In this document: positions 25,565-34,156 of the stretch, piece after piece
Layout of the letters: the number at the start of each line of letters is the position of its first letter
Position numbering within the stretch: the first letter of the stretch is position 1
Source of the DNA: Catellatospora sp. KI3
GTDB lineage: Bacteria; Actinomycetota; Actinomycetes; Mycobacteriales; Micromonosporaceae
Direction of reading: 5' to 3'
NCBI RefSeq assembly: GCF_029948125.1
Contig: NZ_JASAMB010000002.1
Span: forward strand, 62,001 to 126,000
DNA length: 64,000 nucleotides
Notes under the pieces: generated by a model
The model's input: only the letters and a program-made list of their open reading frames with translations
Told to the model about the DNA's origin: nothing
Databases searched by the model: none
Translations under genes and position numbers: made by a program

Positions 25565-26101
25565 ATGGGCAACCTGCTGCTTCTGATCGTCGTCGCGCTC
25601 ACCGTGGGCGCCGTGGTGTTCGGGGTGATGACGCTGGTCACCGGGGGTGACCCGGGACTGACGCCGGCCGAACCCGACGAGCGCGCCACGCCGTTGCCCG
25701 CCGACCGTCCGCTCGTCGAGGGCGATGTCTCCTCGGCGACCTTCGACGTCGGCTGGCGTGGATACCGGATGGCCCAGGTCGACCAGACCCTGCGTCGCCT
25801 GGCCTACGACATCGGCTACAAGAGCGAGCTGATCCAGGTGCTCGAGGCCGAGGTCACCGCGCTGCGCGAGGGCCGCGTCGAGGACGCCGACACGCTCGCC
25901 CGGGCCCGCGCCAGCGCGCTGGGCCAGGCCACGCCGCCGTCCGACACCGCGCTGCCCGCCGCCGAGGCGGAGACCGAGCCCGAGACCGACGAGGCGGACA
26001 CCGCCCAGCCGGTCGAGGCCGAGCACGACACCGACACCGACGGCGATGCGGCCGCCGAGACCGCCACCGAGGCGGCCACCGGCGAGCCGGTCCGGCGGTG
26101 A
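25565..26101 (+). CDS. DivIVA-domain membrane protein
   Basis: 178 residues. An N-terminal membrane helix ('LLLLIVVALTVGAVVFGVM') is followed by a short DivIVA-type motif, 'FDVGWRGYRMAQVDQTLRRL', and a coiled-coil-prone stretch ('LIQVLEAEVTALREGRVEDA'). The tail is acidic and Thr/Ala-rich. Such proteins sit near tag in other actinobacteria (compare Rv1209-tagA in M. tuberculosis, from memory). A role in polar growth or cell-wall organisation is inferred only. The ATG at 25565 is chosen; a GTG six bases earlier is in frame. It overlaps the next start by 4 bases. Confidence 0.8.
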   Translation: MGNLLLLIVVALTVGAVVFGVMTLVTGGDPGLTPAEPDERATPLPADRPLVEGDVSSATFDVGWRGYRMAQVDQTLRRLAYDIGYKSELIQVLEAEVTALREGRVEDADTLARARASALGQATPPSDTALPAAEAETEPETDEADTAQPVEAEHDTDTDGDAAAETATEAATGEPVRR

Positions 26102-26574
26102 CGGGGGCCGACCCGGCCGCACCCGGCTCCGGCGAGGTGACGGCGACCATCATCGTCGCCGCCCCGGCCGAGCGGGTGTATGCCGCGTTCACGGCCTGGG
26201 AGCGGCAGGGCGACTGGATCCCGCTGACCAAGGTCCGGGTGATCGAGGGCGACGGCGGCGAGGGCAGCCTGATCGAGGCGGTGACCGCCGCCGGTCCGGC
26301 GACCCTGCGCGACGAGATGCGCGTGGTGAAGCTCGACCCGCCGTACGAGGTGCGCGTCGTCCACTGCGGCAAGGTGCTGCGCGGGCCCGGCGTCATGCGC
26401 TGCACCCCGATGGCCGGGGACCGGACGCAGGTCGTCTGGCACGAGTGGTTCCACCTGCCCGGCGGGGTCGCCGGCCGGGTGGCGTGGCCGCTGCTGTGGC
26501 CCGGCTCCAAGGTCAGCCTCAAGCACTCCCTGAAGCGCTTCGCCCGCCTGGTCGAGACCGGCCGCCTCCCCTGA
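26098..26574 (+). CDS. SRPBCC (START/polyketide-cyclase fold) family protein
   Basis: 158 residues. The N-terminal strand 'VTATIIVAAPAERVYAAFTA' and following 'WERQGDWIPLTKVRVIEG' are characteristic of SRPBCC ligand-binding proteins, and 'HLPGGVAGRVAWPLLWPGSK' resembles the C-terminal helix region. It probably binds a hydrophobic ligand; which one is unknown. Its GTG start overlaps the DivIVA-domain gene stop (GTGA), so the two are coupled. Its stop is directly adjacent to the stop of the convergent sterol desaturase-like gene. Confidence 0.78.
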   Translation: MTGADPAAPGSGEVTATIIVAAPAERVYAAFTAWERQGDWIPLTKVRVIEGDGGEGSLIEAVTAAGPATLRDEMRVVKLDPPYEVRVVHCGKVLRGPGVMRCTPMAGDRTQVVWHEWFHLPGGVAGRVAWPLLWPGSKVSLKHSLKRFARLVETGRLP

Positions 26575-27411
26575 TCAGGCCTCCGGCGACCAGCCGGGGC
26601 CGCGCAGGAGGGTGGCGGGCCAGTGGCGCAGGGGGCGGGTGCGCAGGTCGCGGAGGATCGCGGCGTACTCGTGGTAGGCCACGCGGAGCGGGTTGTGGGT
26701 CTGGATGTTCGTGGTCAGGCCGTAGATCGGGCGCTCGGTCTCGGGGGCGAAGCTGCCGAACATCCGGTCCCAGATGATCAGCATGCCCGCGAAGTTGCGG
26801 TCCAGGTAGCCGCCCTGCGAGGCGTGGTGCACCCGGTGGTGCGACGGCGTGTTGAAGAGGAACTCGTACGGCCGCCACATCTTGTCGATGCGCTCGGTGT
26901 GGATCCAGAACTGGTACACCAGGTTGATGCCGCCGCAGAATGCGGTGATCTTGGGGTCGACGCCCGCGGCCGCCAGCGGCAGGTAGAACAGGAAGCCGGT
27001 GAAGCCGGTCCAGCTCTGCCGCAGCGCGGTGGACAGGTTGAACGTCTGCGACGAGTGGTGCACCACGTGCGAGGCCCACAGCACGCGGATCATGTGGTGC
27101 CCGCGGTGCGACCAGTAGTAGCAGAAGTCCTGCGCGATCAGGAACAGCGGCAGCGCCCACCAGTGGAACTCGATGCGCAGCGGGGTCAGCAGGAAGACCG
27201 CGCTGGTCGCCAGGCCGGTGCCCAGGCCCCACAGCACGTCCCAGCCCAGACTCCCCAGGCCCATGCTCAGGCTGGTCGCGGTGTCCTTCCCGCCGTAACC
27301 GACCTCGTCCTCATCGGGATGGAACCAGTAGGACACCCGTTCGAGGACCATGAGCAGAATGAACATCGGGACCGAGTAGAGCACCACGGACGGGAAGTGC
27401 GGCAGTTCCAT
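26575..27411 (-). CDS. Sterol desaturase / fatty acid hydroxylase superfamily membrane protein
   Basis: 278 residues with at least four membrane helices. The diiron histidine clusters are visible in order: 'DFCYYWSHRGHHMIRVLWASHVVHHSS' contains the first HxxxH/HxxHH-like set (HRGHH, HVVHHS), and 'NTPSHHRVHHAS' the last HHxxHH set. It should hydroxylate or desaturate a lipid, using O2; the substrate is unknown. Start ATG 27411; the open frame continues upstream through the tag gene antisense. It is divergent from tag by 42 bases. Confidence 0.88.
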   Translation of the reverse strand: MELPHFPSVVLYSVPMFILLMVLERVSYWFHPDEDEVGYGGKDTATSLSMGLGSLGWDVLWGLGTGLATSAVFLLTPLRIEFHWWALPLFLIAQDFCYYWSHRGHHMIRVLWASHVVHHSSQTFNLSTALRQSWTGFTGFLFYLPLAAAGVDPKITAFCGGINLVYQFWIHTERIDKMWRPYEFLFNTPSHHRVHHASQGGYLDRNFAGMLIIWDRMFGSFAPETERPIYGLTTNIQTHNPLRVAYHEYAAILRDLRTRPLRHWPATLLRGPGWSPEA

Positions 27412-27453
27412 GGGTTCCGAAGAGTATTCGCGTACGGCTGAGGGGGCAATAGG

Positions 27454-28026
27454 GTGAGCGTGGTTGTCGGTGCGGACGGGCTGGCGCGATGTGCCTGGTC
27501 GGGCAGCGCCCCGGAGTACAACGCGTACCACGACGACGAGTGGGGGCGGCCGCTGCGCGGCGACGACGCCATGTTCGAGCGGCTGAGCCTGGAGGCGTTC
27601 CAGTCCGGGCTGAGCTGGATCACCATCCTGCGCAAGCGCCCGGCGTTCCGGGCGGCGTTCGCCGGGTTCCACATCGCGTCGGTGGCCGCGTTCGGGCCCG
27701 CCGACGAGCAACGGCTGCTGGCCGACCCGGGGATCGTGCGCAACCGGCTGAAGATCGAGGCGACGCTGCACAACGCGCGGGTGGCGCTGGAGCTGGAGGG
27801 CGGGCTGAGCGCGCTGCTGTGGTCGTACGCCCCGGATCCGGCCGCCCGGCCGCGCCCGACCGGCCTGGGCGACGTGCCCGCGACCTCGCCGGAGTCGGTG
27901 GCGCTGGCCAAGGGGCTGAAGAAGCGGGGGCTGCGCTTCGTCGGCCCGACCACCGCGTACGCGCTGATGCAGGCCACCGGCATGGTCGACGACCACGTCG
28001 CGGGCTGCCACCGGGCCGCCCTGTGA
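27454..28026 (+). CDS. tag: DNA-3-methyladenine glycosylase I
   Basis: 190 residues. Removes 3-methyladenine from alkylated DNA. 'RCAWSGSAPEYNAYHDDEWG' at the N-terminus carries the zinc-ligand Cys and the conserved YHDxEWG motif. 'LEAFQSGLSWITILRKRPAF' is the conserved core, and 'FVGPTTAYALMQATGMVDDH' with 'GCHRA' completes the fold and the C-terminal His/Cys zinc ligands. GTG start with GAGGGGG nine bases upstream. The small gene downstream follows after 12 bases. Confidence 0.94.
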   Translation: MSVVVGADGLARCAWSGSAPEYNAYHDDEWGRPLRGDDAMFERLSLEAFQSGLSWITILRKRPAFRAAFAGFHIASVAAFGPADEQRLLADPGIVRNRLKIEATLHNARVALELEGGLSALLWSYAPDPAARPRPTGLGDVPATSPESVALAKGLKKRGLRFVGPTTAYALMQATGMVDDHVAGCHRAAL

Positions 28027-28038
28027 TGGGATGAGCCG

Positions 28039-28239
28039 GTGGAGAAAGAGTGGCTGGTGAGCGTGTCCCTGCCGATCGAGGCGGCCACACCCGCCGAGGC
28101 GGTGGCCCAGTTCTGGCGGTACGTGGTGGAGCTCGGCCCCGCCGAACTGCCCGCCTTCGTGTCCCCGTCCGGCGACGAACTCGCCATGACCGCCTACGTC
28201 GCCGACGGCCCCGCCCCCCTGGACCCCGAAGACGACTAA
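28039..28239 (+). CDS. Small conserved-looking protein, function unknown
   Basis: 66 residues, acidic, GTG start. 'KEWLVSVSLPIEAATPAEAV' followed by 'AQFWRYVVELGPAELPAFVS' suggests a small alpha-beta fold with one domain. It is 12 bases after tag and probably co-transcribed. I do not recognise a family. Codon use is like its neighbours, which supports a real gene. A palindromic repeat lies 18 bases after its stop. Confidence 0.65.
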   Translation: MEKEWLVSVSLPIEAATPAEAVAQFWRYVVELGPAELPAFVSPSGDELAMTAYVADGPAPLDPEDD

Positions 28240-28257
28240 GCCAAGCCTCCGGCGGTT

Positions 28258-28309
28258 GGGAAGGGTCCCTTCTTCTACGTAAAGCGATAAGAAGGGACCC
28301 TTCCTTACC
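28258..28309. repeat. Palindromic repeat, AAGGAAGGG/CTACGTA family, copy 1
   Basis: GAAGGGTCCCTTCTTC and GAAGGGACCCTTCC-type arms flank the core CTACGTAAAGCGATAA. The unit fills the gap between the stops of two convergent genes and ends at the paaG-like stop codon. Closely related units lie at 57803 and 63641. Each arm is itself a palindrome, so the RNA can fold into one long or two short hairpins. Confidence 0.8.
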
Positions 28310-29095
28310 TCAGTTGCCCGCGAAGAGCGGGGGGCGCTTCGCGACGAAGGCGTTGGTGGCCTCGCGGTGGTCGGCGGTGCCGCCCGCGGCGGTCTGGGCG
28401 GCCAACTCGACCGCCAGGGCCTCGGCCAGGGTGCCGGTGGCGCCCTCGAACAGCTCGCGCTTGATCTGGGCGTACGCCACGGTCGGGCCTGCGGCCAGGC
28501 GGGCGGCGAGCTCCTGGGCGGCGGGCAGCACCTCGTCGTCGGAGTCGAGCAGGCGGGTCAGCAGGCCGAGGCGGTGCGCCTCGTCGCTCCTGACCGGCTC
28601 GGCCAGCAGCAGCAGCTCGGTGGCCTTGGCGTGGCCGATCAGGCGCGGCAGCGTCCACGACACCGCCGTGTCCGCGGCCAGCCCCACCCGCGCGAACGCC
28701 ATCAGGTACGAGGTCGACGGCCCGCCGATGCGGAAGTCGGCCAGGAAGGCCAGGCCCGCGCCCGCGCCCGCGGCGGCGCCGCGTACCGCCGCCACCACCG
28801 GCACCGGCAGCGCGGCCAGCGCGGCGACCATCGGGTTGTAGTGCTCGGAGACGGTGTCCAGCGGCGCCTTGGTCTCCAGGGCCGCCAGGTGCTCGCGCAG
28901 GTCCTGGCCGACGCAGAAGGCCCGCCCCGCACCGGCCAGCACCACGGCGCGGCAGGCGCGGTCGGCGGCGAGTTCCAGGAAGGTGTCGCGCAGGGCCACC
29001 TTCAGCGCCACGTCCAGCGAGTTCAGCGAGTCGGGGCGGTTCATCGTCACCGTGGCGACCCCGTCGGTGCGGTCTACCAGCAGCGGTGCGGACAT
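28310..29095 (-). CDS. Enoyl-CoA hydratase/isomerase (PaaG-like)
   Basis: 261 residues, crotonase fold. Typical elements are 'ATVTMNRPDSLNSLDVAL', the oxyanion loop 'VVLAGAGRAFCVGQDLREH' and 'AAVRGAAAGAGAGLAFLADF'. The 'CVGQDL' sequence and Asp-containing third segment ('ADTAVSWTLPRLIGHAKA') match the PaaG/ECH subgroup that acts in phenylacetate or unsaturated acyl-CoA degradation. Its ATG overlaps the PaaX-family regulator stop by one base (TGATG), so the two form an operon. The rest of the paa pathway is not in the window. Confidence 0.87.
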   Translation of the reverse strand: MSAPLLVDRTDGVATVTMNRPDSLNSLDVALKVALRDTFLELAADRACRAVVLAGAGRAFCVGQDLREHLAALETKAPLDTVSEHYNPMVAALAALPVPVVAAVRGAAAGAGAGLAFLADFRIGGPSTSYLMAFARVGLAADTAVSWTLPRLIGHAKATELLLLAEPVRSDEAHRLGLLTRLLDSDDEVLPAAQELAARLAAGPTVAYAQIKRELFEGATGTLAEALAVELAAQTAAGGTADHREATNAFVAKRPPLFAGN

Positions 29096-29892
29096 CAGTT
29101 CTCCCTCAGGCAGTGGTCTACGAAACGGTCGGCGGCGGGCCGCAGGCGGGCTGCGTGCCGGTCGAAGAAGGCGGCCGCCGCGGTGCCGGGCCAGTCCGGC
29201 GGGAGCACGGAGGCGGGCAGCTGGGGGTCGCGGAACAGGAACGCGCGCCAGGCGTGGACCAGGGCGCAGCGGGCGGCGTACGCGGTGCGGTCGTCGGTGA
29301 GCCTGGTCACGGACCCGACGATAGGGGCCAACTGGGCGACGAACCCGGCGTACGCGGCGCCGACGGCGGAGATGTTCCAGGCGCGGGCGATCATCGCGGC
29401 GGCGTCGCCACCGGTGTACGCGGCGGAGAACCGGTCGAACCGTACGCCCGCGTCGAGCAGCAGCTGGTCCGCCTCGCCCGCGGGCCGGGCGGCGATCCAC
29501 ACCGCGGCATCGAGGCGGCCGTACCCGAGGAAGGCGAGGTCGGCGGCGAGGCGGTCGCGTTCGGCGCGCCCCAGCGCGGCCGGATCGGGTGGCGCGACGA
29601 CGATCAGGTCGAAGCGGCCGTCCCAGCCGCCGCGACCGGTGCGGTAGATCCGGGTGGCGGCCTCGTCGAGGCGGCGCATGGCGCGGGGGGTGAGTTGGTA
29701 CCCGGCGCCCGAGGGCAGGCGCACGGGCGCGAGCCAGCCCTGTCGCACCATCCGGGACACGGCGGTACGGACGGCGGGCGCGGCTATGCCGAGCGGCCCG
29801 AGCAGCCGGATCAGGGCCGCGATCGGCGCCCGGCCGCCGCGTTGTCGCAGGTGATCACCGTAGAGGTCGAAGAGTGCCGAACGGGCCTGCAT
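29095..29892 (-). CDS. paaX: PaaX-family transcriptional regulator
   Basis: About 265 residues. 'ARSALFDLYGDHLRQRGGRA' begins the N-terminal winged helix ('AAPAVRTAVSRMVRQGWLAP'), followed by the PaaX central and C-terminal domains ('LVHAWRAFLFRDPQLPASVL'). PaaX represses phenylacetate genes and is released by phenylacetyl-CoA in E. coli. I prefer the ATG at 29892 over the GTG at 29940, because family homology begins there and an inverted repeat that could be its operator spans 29902-29942. Neither start has a good Shine-Dalgarno sequence. Confidence 0.85.
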   Translation of the reverse strand: MQARSALFDLYGDHLRQRGGRAPIAALIRLLGPLGIAAPAVRTAVSRMVRQGWLAPVRLPSGAGYQLTPRAMRRLDEAATRIYRTGRGGWDGRFDLIVVAPPDPAALGRAERDRLAADLAFLGYGRLDAAVWIAARPAGEADQLLLDAGVRFDRFSAAYTGGDAAAMIARAWNISAVGAAYAGFVAQLAPIVGSVTRLTDDRTAYAARCALVHAWRAFLFRDPQLPASVLPPDWPGTAAAAFFDRHAARLRPAADRFVDHCLREN

Positions 29893-29901
29893 GAGGGGTG
29901 A

Positions 29902-29942
29902 TTGTGACAGATGTGAAGTGTGGTGGCGAGATGATGTCACAA
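29902..29942. promoter_or_regulatory. Candidate autoregulatory operator of the PaaX-type regulator
   Basis: TTGTGACA (29902-29909) and TGTCACAA (29935-29942) are perfect inverted 8-mers 25 bases apart, directly upstream of the chosen paaX start. A TGTGA/TCACA half-site palindrome at a regulator's own promoter suggests an operator. Binding is inferred. Confidence 0.45.
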
Positions 29943-30181
29943 CGTGACCGGCCCGGTTTGGGCTTCGCGTGGTCCATCAGGGAAAATCATTGGTCGGCAC
30001 CCACGCACGGCTCACCCAACCGTGTCGGGTGCCGGACAGCGTACGACGGCGCGGAGCCGCGGCGGGCAGCCTTCGGGCAGGTCCGTCGGGCGAAACCGCC
30101 GACGTGGCAAGGCGGGGAGGCCCGCCGAAGTCTTGCATTCCAACCCGGGTGCAGGTCTGGCAAGTCTGAGGGGAGACACAC

Positions 30182-30349
30182 ATGGCGGCGATGAAGCCGC
30201 GGACGGGCGACGGTCCGCTGGAGGTCACCAAAGAGGGCCGGGGAATCGTCATGCGCGTGCCGCTGGAGGGCGGCGGGCGGCTTGTGGTGGAGATGACACC
30301 AGACGAGGCCACTGCCCTGGGCGAGGCGCTCAAGCTCGCCGTCGGCTGA
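30182..30349 (+). CDS. DUF3117 small protein
   Basis: 55 residues, starting 'MAAMKPRTGDGPLEVTKEGR' and continuing 'GIVMRVPLEGGGRLVVEMTP'; this is the conserved actinobacterial DUF3117 sequence (M. tuberculosis Rv1211, from memory). GAGGGGAG lies six bases before the ATG. The function is unknown. In mycobacteria it follows tagA; here paaG and paaX lie between. A GNRA-loop hairpin about 95 bases downstream probably terminates it. Confidence 0.9.
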   Translation: MAAMKPRTGDGPLEVTKEGRGIVMRVPLEGGGRLVVEMTPDEATALGEALKLAVG

Positions 30350-30443
30350 CGAGTCCGACACAAGCAAGGCACACCCCCGCCCGGGTTCGCCGCCATGCGG
30401 ACGGCGCCCTCGGTCGGCCCATCCCTCCATGGACTGTGCTTCG

Positions 30444-30467
30444 GGTGCCGCGCGCGAGCGCGGCACC
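30444..30467 (+). terminator. Hairpin terminator after the DUF3117 gene
   Basis: A perfect 10-bp stem (GGTGCCGCGC with GCGCGGCACC) closed by a GCGA tetraloop. It lies in the 298-base spacer between the DUF3117 gene and pepA, which otherwise holds no supported gene. Confidence 0.65.
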
Positions 30468-30647
30468 TCGCGCTTTCCGGGCCGGCGGCCCGGAGGACGT
30501 ACGAGCGGCCCGCGCGACCCGGGCTGCGGTGCAGGCGGCGCCGCAGCTCAGGACGCAGCGGTCGCGTTCCACCTCGGCCGCGGCCGGTGGCCGGGTGGAA
30601 CGCGGTAGGGTCAGGCGGGCTGGTACCTGGTGGCGGAGGGGCAGAGC

Positions 30648-32108
30648 ATGATCACGATTCGACTCGGTGGCACTCGTCCGGAATCGGCCCAGGGCTGTGT
30701 GGCGGTCCCGGTGCCGGCGGCGCAGGGCGACGCACCGGTCGCGATCGACTCCGGTCTGCTCCCCGACGACATCGCCGCCGAGGCGGCGGCGTACCTGGCC
30801 GAGACCGAGCACAAGGGCTCGGCCGGCTCGGTGCAGTCGCTGCCCAGGCCGCTGCGGCAGCCCGCGAGGCTGCTGCTGGTCGGGGTCGGCGCGGGTGACG
30901 AGGCCGGTTGGCGGACCGCCGGTGCGGCACTGGCCCGGGCCGCCGCCCGCGAGGCGCGGCTCACCGTCCTCGCCCCGGCGGACCTCGACGCGGCCGCCCT
31001 GCGCGGGCTGGCCGAAGGGCTGTGGCTGGCGTCGTACCGGTTCTCGATGACCGAGCCGAAGGCCGACGCCGTGCCGAAGCTGGCCGAGGTCGTCGTGGCG
31101 GTCGAGGACTCGCAGGAGCGGGAGACGGCGCTGGCCGCCGCCCGCACCGTGGCTGACCTGACCCGGTTCGCCCGCGACCTCACCAACACCCCGTCCCAGC
31201 TGAAGACCCCCGCCTGGTTCGTCGAGCAGGTGCTCGCCCGCACCGGCGACGACGTCACCGCCCGGGTGCGCGAGCAGGACCAGCTCGCCGCCGAGGGCTT
31301 CGGCGGCATCCTCGCCGTCGGCGGCGGCTCCGCCCAGCCCCCGCGCCTGCTCGAGCTGAGCTGGGCGCCCGAGGGCGCCACCCGGCACGTGGTGCTGGTC
31401 GGCAAGGGCATCACCTTCGACACCGGCGGCATCGACATCAAGCCGACCGAGGCCATGCAGCTGATGCGCAAGGACATGGGCGCCGCGGCGACCGTCTGCG
31501 CCACCGTGCTGGCCGCCGCCGAACTCGACCTGCCGGTGCGGATCACCGCCCTGGCCCCGCTCGCCGAGAACATGGTCTCCGGCAGCTCGTGGCGCTCCGG
31601 CGACGTGGTCACCCACTACGGCGGCCTCACCTCCGAGGTGCACAGCACCGACGCCGAGGGGCGGGTCGTGCTCGCCGACGCGATGGCGTACGCGGTCGCG
31701 CACCTGCAGCCCGACCTGCTGCTCGACCTGGCCACCCTGACCGGCGCCTCCCGGGTCGCCCTGGGCAAGAAGACCGCCGCGGTGTTCAGCGACAACGAGG
31801 AGCTGCTCGCCGGGGTCGGCGCCGCCGCCGCGCAGGCGGGCGAGCTGGTATGGCGGATGCCGCTGGCCGACGAGTACGTCAAGGACGTCGCCGCCGAGAT
31901 CGCCGACCTCAACAACGCGGCCGGCAACCCCGGCGCCATCACCGCCGCCCTCTACCTGCGCGAGTTCGCCGGGCCGCTGCGCGACCGCTGGCTGCACGTG
32001 GACATGTCCGCCCCGGCCTGGAGCGGCGGCAACGACGCCGAGCTGGTCAAGGGCGCCACCGGCTGGGGCGTGCGTACCCTGGTGCGCTGGCTGTCCGCGC
32101 TGAACTGA
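30648..32108 (+). CDS. pepA: Leucyl aminopeptidase (cytosol aminopeptidase, M17)
   Basis: 486 residues. Releases N-terminal residues from peptides using two metal ions. The metal-binding core 'VGKGITFDTGGIDIKPTEAM' supplies Lys and Asp ligands, and 'RKDMGAAATV' the second Asp. The family signature NTDAEGRL appears as 'STDAEGRVVLADAMAYA' with Ser for Asn. The N-terminal regulatory domain spans ~1-160. ATG 30648 has GGAGGGG eight bases upstream, better than the ATG 18 bases earlier. It may also bind DNA as E. coli PepA does, but nothing here shows it. Confidence 0.93.
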   Translation: MITIRLGGTRPESAQGCVAVPVPAAQGDAPVAIDSGLLPDDIAAEAAAYLAETEHKGSAGSVQSLPRPLRQPARLLLVGVGAGDEAGWRTAGAALARAAAREARLTVLAPADLDAAALRGLAEGLWLASYRFSMTEPKADAVPKLAEVVVAVEDSQERETALAAARTVADLTRFARDLTNTPSQLKTPAWFVEQVLARTGDDVTARVREQDQLAAEGFGGILAVGGGSAQPPRLLELSWAPEGATRHVVLVGKGITFDTGGIDIKPTEAMQLMRKDMGAAATVCATVLAAAELDLPVRITALAPLAENMVSGSSWRSGDVVTHYGGLTSEVHSTDAEGRVVLADAMAYAVAHLQPDLLLDLATLTGASRVALGKKTAAVFSDNEELLAGVGAAAAQAGELVWRMPLADEYVKDVAAEIADLNNAAGNPGAITAALYLREFAGPLRDRWLHVDMSAPAWSGGNDAELVKGATGWGVRTLVRWLSALN

Positions 32109-32121
32109 AGCGCGGGACAGC

Positions 32122-32736
32122 CTAGACCCGCACCGCCGCGAGCAGGCCCTCGCCGACCGGCAGGACGGCGGGCTGCCAGCGCTCGTCGTCGCGGATCGCC
32201 AGGGCCACCTCCCGCACGGTGAAGACGTCGCGGCCGGTGGTCAGCACGCCGTGCAGCACCACCAGGCCGCCGGGCCGCAGCAGCCGCAGCGCCTCGTGCA
32301 CGCAGGAGGCGTACTCGGTCGGCTCGGCGTCGACGAATACGAGGTCGTACGCGCCGTCGGCGAGCCGTGGCAGCACCTCCAGCGCCCGCCCGGTGATCAC
32401 CCGGGTCCGCGACGCGGGGAAGCCCGCCTCGACGAACAGCCGCCGGGCCATGCGCTGGTGGTCGGGCTCCGACTCGATCGTGGTGAGCACGCCGTCGGGG
32501 CGCATGCCGCGCAGCAGCCACAGCCCGCTGACCCCGGTCCCGGTGCCGATCTCCACCACGGCCCGCGCCCCGCTCGCCCCGGCCAGCATCCGCAGCGCCG
32601 CCCCCACCGCGGGCGAGACCGGCTGCAGCCCCACCTCGACCGCCAGGCCGCGGGCCGTCTGCGTGATCAGGTCTTCGGGGACGAACGAGCCCGGAAAGTC
32701 CGCAGCCGGTCCAGGTTGACGCAGTGACGTCGTCAT
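32122..32736 (-). CDS. O-methyltransferase, class I SAM-dependent (COMT-like)
   Basis: 204 residues. The SAM-binding motif I 'AVVEIGTGTGVSGLWLLRGM' and motif 'GALYDLVFVDAE'-like 'GAYDLVFVDAEPTEYASCV' mark the caffeoyl-CoA O-methyltransferase-like family (compare Rv1220c). Start ATG 32736 has GGAAGG seven bases upstream; the open frame upstream of it is out of family. It is divergent from htrA by 81 bases. In mycobacteria sigE and rseA lie between these two genes; they are missing here. Confidence 0.88.
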   Translation of the reverse strand: MTTSLRQPGPAADFPGSFVPEDLITQTARGLAVEVGLQPVSPAVGAALRMLAGASGARAVVEIGTGTGVSGLWLLRGMRPDGVLTTIESEPDHQRMARRLFVEAGFPASRTRVITGRALEVLPRLADGAYDLVFVDAEPTEYASCVHEALRLLRPGGLVVLHGVLTTGRDVFTVREVALAIRDDERWQPAVLPVGEGLLAAVRV

Positions 32737-32817
32737 GTACGCACCTTCCGCGAACAGTGATTTTTCACGTTGGAACCGTGCCATTCTGGAGCCGGGAACG
32801 GGACGGGGGGTCTGCCA

Positions 32818-34092
32818 GTGACCGAGGGCTGGGTATATCGCCGACCGGACGACGAGGAGCGGGCGGCGGCGCACAGCACGCCGCCGGCGGCCGCACCGGC
32901 GTCGCATTGGTGGTCCGACGCGCTCAACGACCCGTGGCGTGATCCGCACTCTCCGGCGACGGTGTCACCGGCCGCGCAGCGGCCGCACCAGCCCTCGCCC
33001 GAGCCGCTGGCCGAGCCCGACCATACCCGACGTCGTACGTTGTGGACAGTCGCCGGAGCGGCGGTCCTCGCGGGGGTGCTCGCCGGGGTGCTGGGCGGTG
33101 CGCTGGGCGTACGGTTCAGCGACGACCCGGTCACCGTACGCTCCGTGCTGGGCGCCCCCAGCACCTCCGCCGTGCAGCGCGCCCCCGACTCGCTGGCCGC
33201 CGTCGCCCGGATGGTGCTGCCCAGCGTGGTCACGGTCCGGGTGCCCGTCGACGGCAGCGTCTCCCTCGGCTCCGGCTTCGTCGTCAGCTCCACCGGGTAC
33301 GTCGTCACGAACGACCACGTCGTCTCCGGCGGCTCCGGCGTCGCCACCGTGGTCTTCGACGACGGCAGCACGTCGCCCGCCAAGCTCGTCGGCGCCGACC
33401 CCGAGTCCGACGTCGCGGTGCTGCAGATCCAGGGCAAGCACGAGGTGACCCCGGCCGCGCTGGGCGACTCCGACTCGGTCGCGGTCGGCGACGCGGTGGT
33501 CGCGGTCGGCTCTCCGCTGGCCTTGCGCGGCACCGTCACCGCCGGCATCGTCAGCGCGCTCGACCGGCCCATCGCCACGGCCGCCGAGGACGGCACCACC
33601 CGCTACTACGCGGCCATCCAGACCGACGCCGCGGTCAACCACGGCAACTCGGGCGGCCCGCTCGTCGACGCCGCCGGGCAGGTGGTCGGGATCAACGCCG
33701 TGATCAAGTCGATGGCGGGCAGCGAGGAGTCGGCGGGCAACATCGGCCTGGCCTTCGCCATCCCGATCAACCACGCCCGGCGGGTCGCCGACGAGATCAT
33801 CGCCGAAGGCCGGGCGCACCGCACCGTGATCGGCGCAGAGATCGGCGACGCGTCCCGCGGTCCGGGCGGCGGGGTGAAGCTGGGGCAGGTGGTGGCGCTG
33901 GGACCGGCGGCCGAGGCGGGGATGCGCAGCGGCGACGTCGTGGTCGCCTACGGCGGCCACCTGATCGGCGAACCGACGGACCTGGTCGCACTTGTGCGGA
34001 AAACTGCACCGGGTGACGTGGTCAAAGTGACGTACAAACGGGGGTCTACCAGGCACGATACGTCGGTGACCCTCGTCGCTGACGCCGACTGA
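32818..34092 (+). CDS. htrA: HtrA/DegP-type membrane serine protease with PDZ domain
   Basis: 424 residues. A cytoplasmic Pro-rich tail precedes one membrane helix ('TVAGAAVLAGVLAGVLGGAL'). The trypsin-like domain shows the full triad: His in 'VVTNDHVVSGG', Asp in 'ESDVAVLQI' and Ser in 'NHGNSGGPLVD'. A C-terminal PDZ domain follows ('VVALGPAAEAGMRSGDVVVA'). It degrades or refolds damaged envelope proteins outside the membrane. GTG 32818 follows GGGGGG at seven bases. The gene is followed by tatB after 64 bases, as in the mycobacterial htrA-tatB pair. Confidence 0.93.
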   Translation: MTEGWVYRRPDDEERAAAHSTPPAAAPASHWWSDALNDPWRDPHSPATVSPAAQRPHQPSPEPLAEPDHTRRRTLWTVAGAAVLAGVLAGVLGGALGVRFSDDPVTVRSVLGAPSTSAVQRAPDSLAAVARMVLPSVVTVRVPVDGSVSLGSGFVVSSTGYVVTNDHVVSGGSGVATVVFDDGSTSPAKLVGADPESDVAVLQIQGKHEVTPAALGDSDSVAVGDAVVAVGSPLALRGTVTAGIVSALDRPIATAAEDGTTRYYAAIQTDAAVNHGNSGGPLVDAAGQVVGINAVIKSMAGSEESAGNIGLAFAIPINHARRVADEIIAEGRAHRTVIGAEIGDASRGPGGGVKLGQVVALGPAAEAGMRSGDVVVAYGGHLIGEPTDLVALVRKTAPGDVVKVTYKRGSTRHDTSVTLVADAD

Positions 34093-34156
34093 GGGGTGGC
34101 CTGGTCGGCCGGGACGCACGTACCCTTGCCGATGCGGACACAGTCGGGAGGCAGCG

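Noticed and set aside
30429-30608. Small ATG frame after the DUF3117 gene
   Set aside because: It spans a perfect hairpin terminator, lacks a ribosome site and codes for Arg/Gly-rich low complexity.
32737-32817. Possible sigE-type promoter (GGAAC near 32773) before htrA
   Set aside because: No matching -10 GTT element is found at 16-18 bases; the match is only the -35 half.
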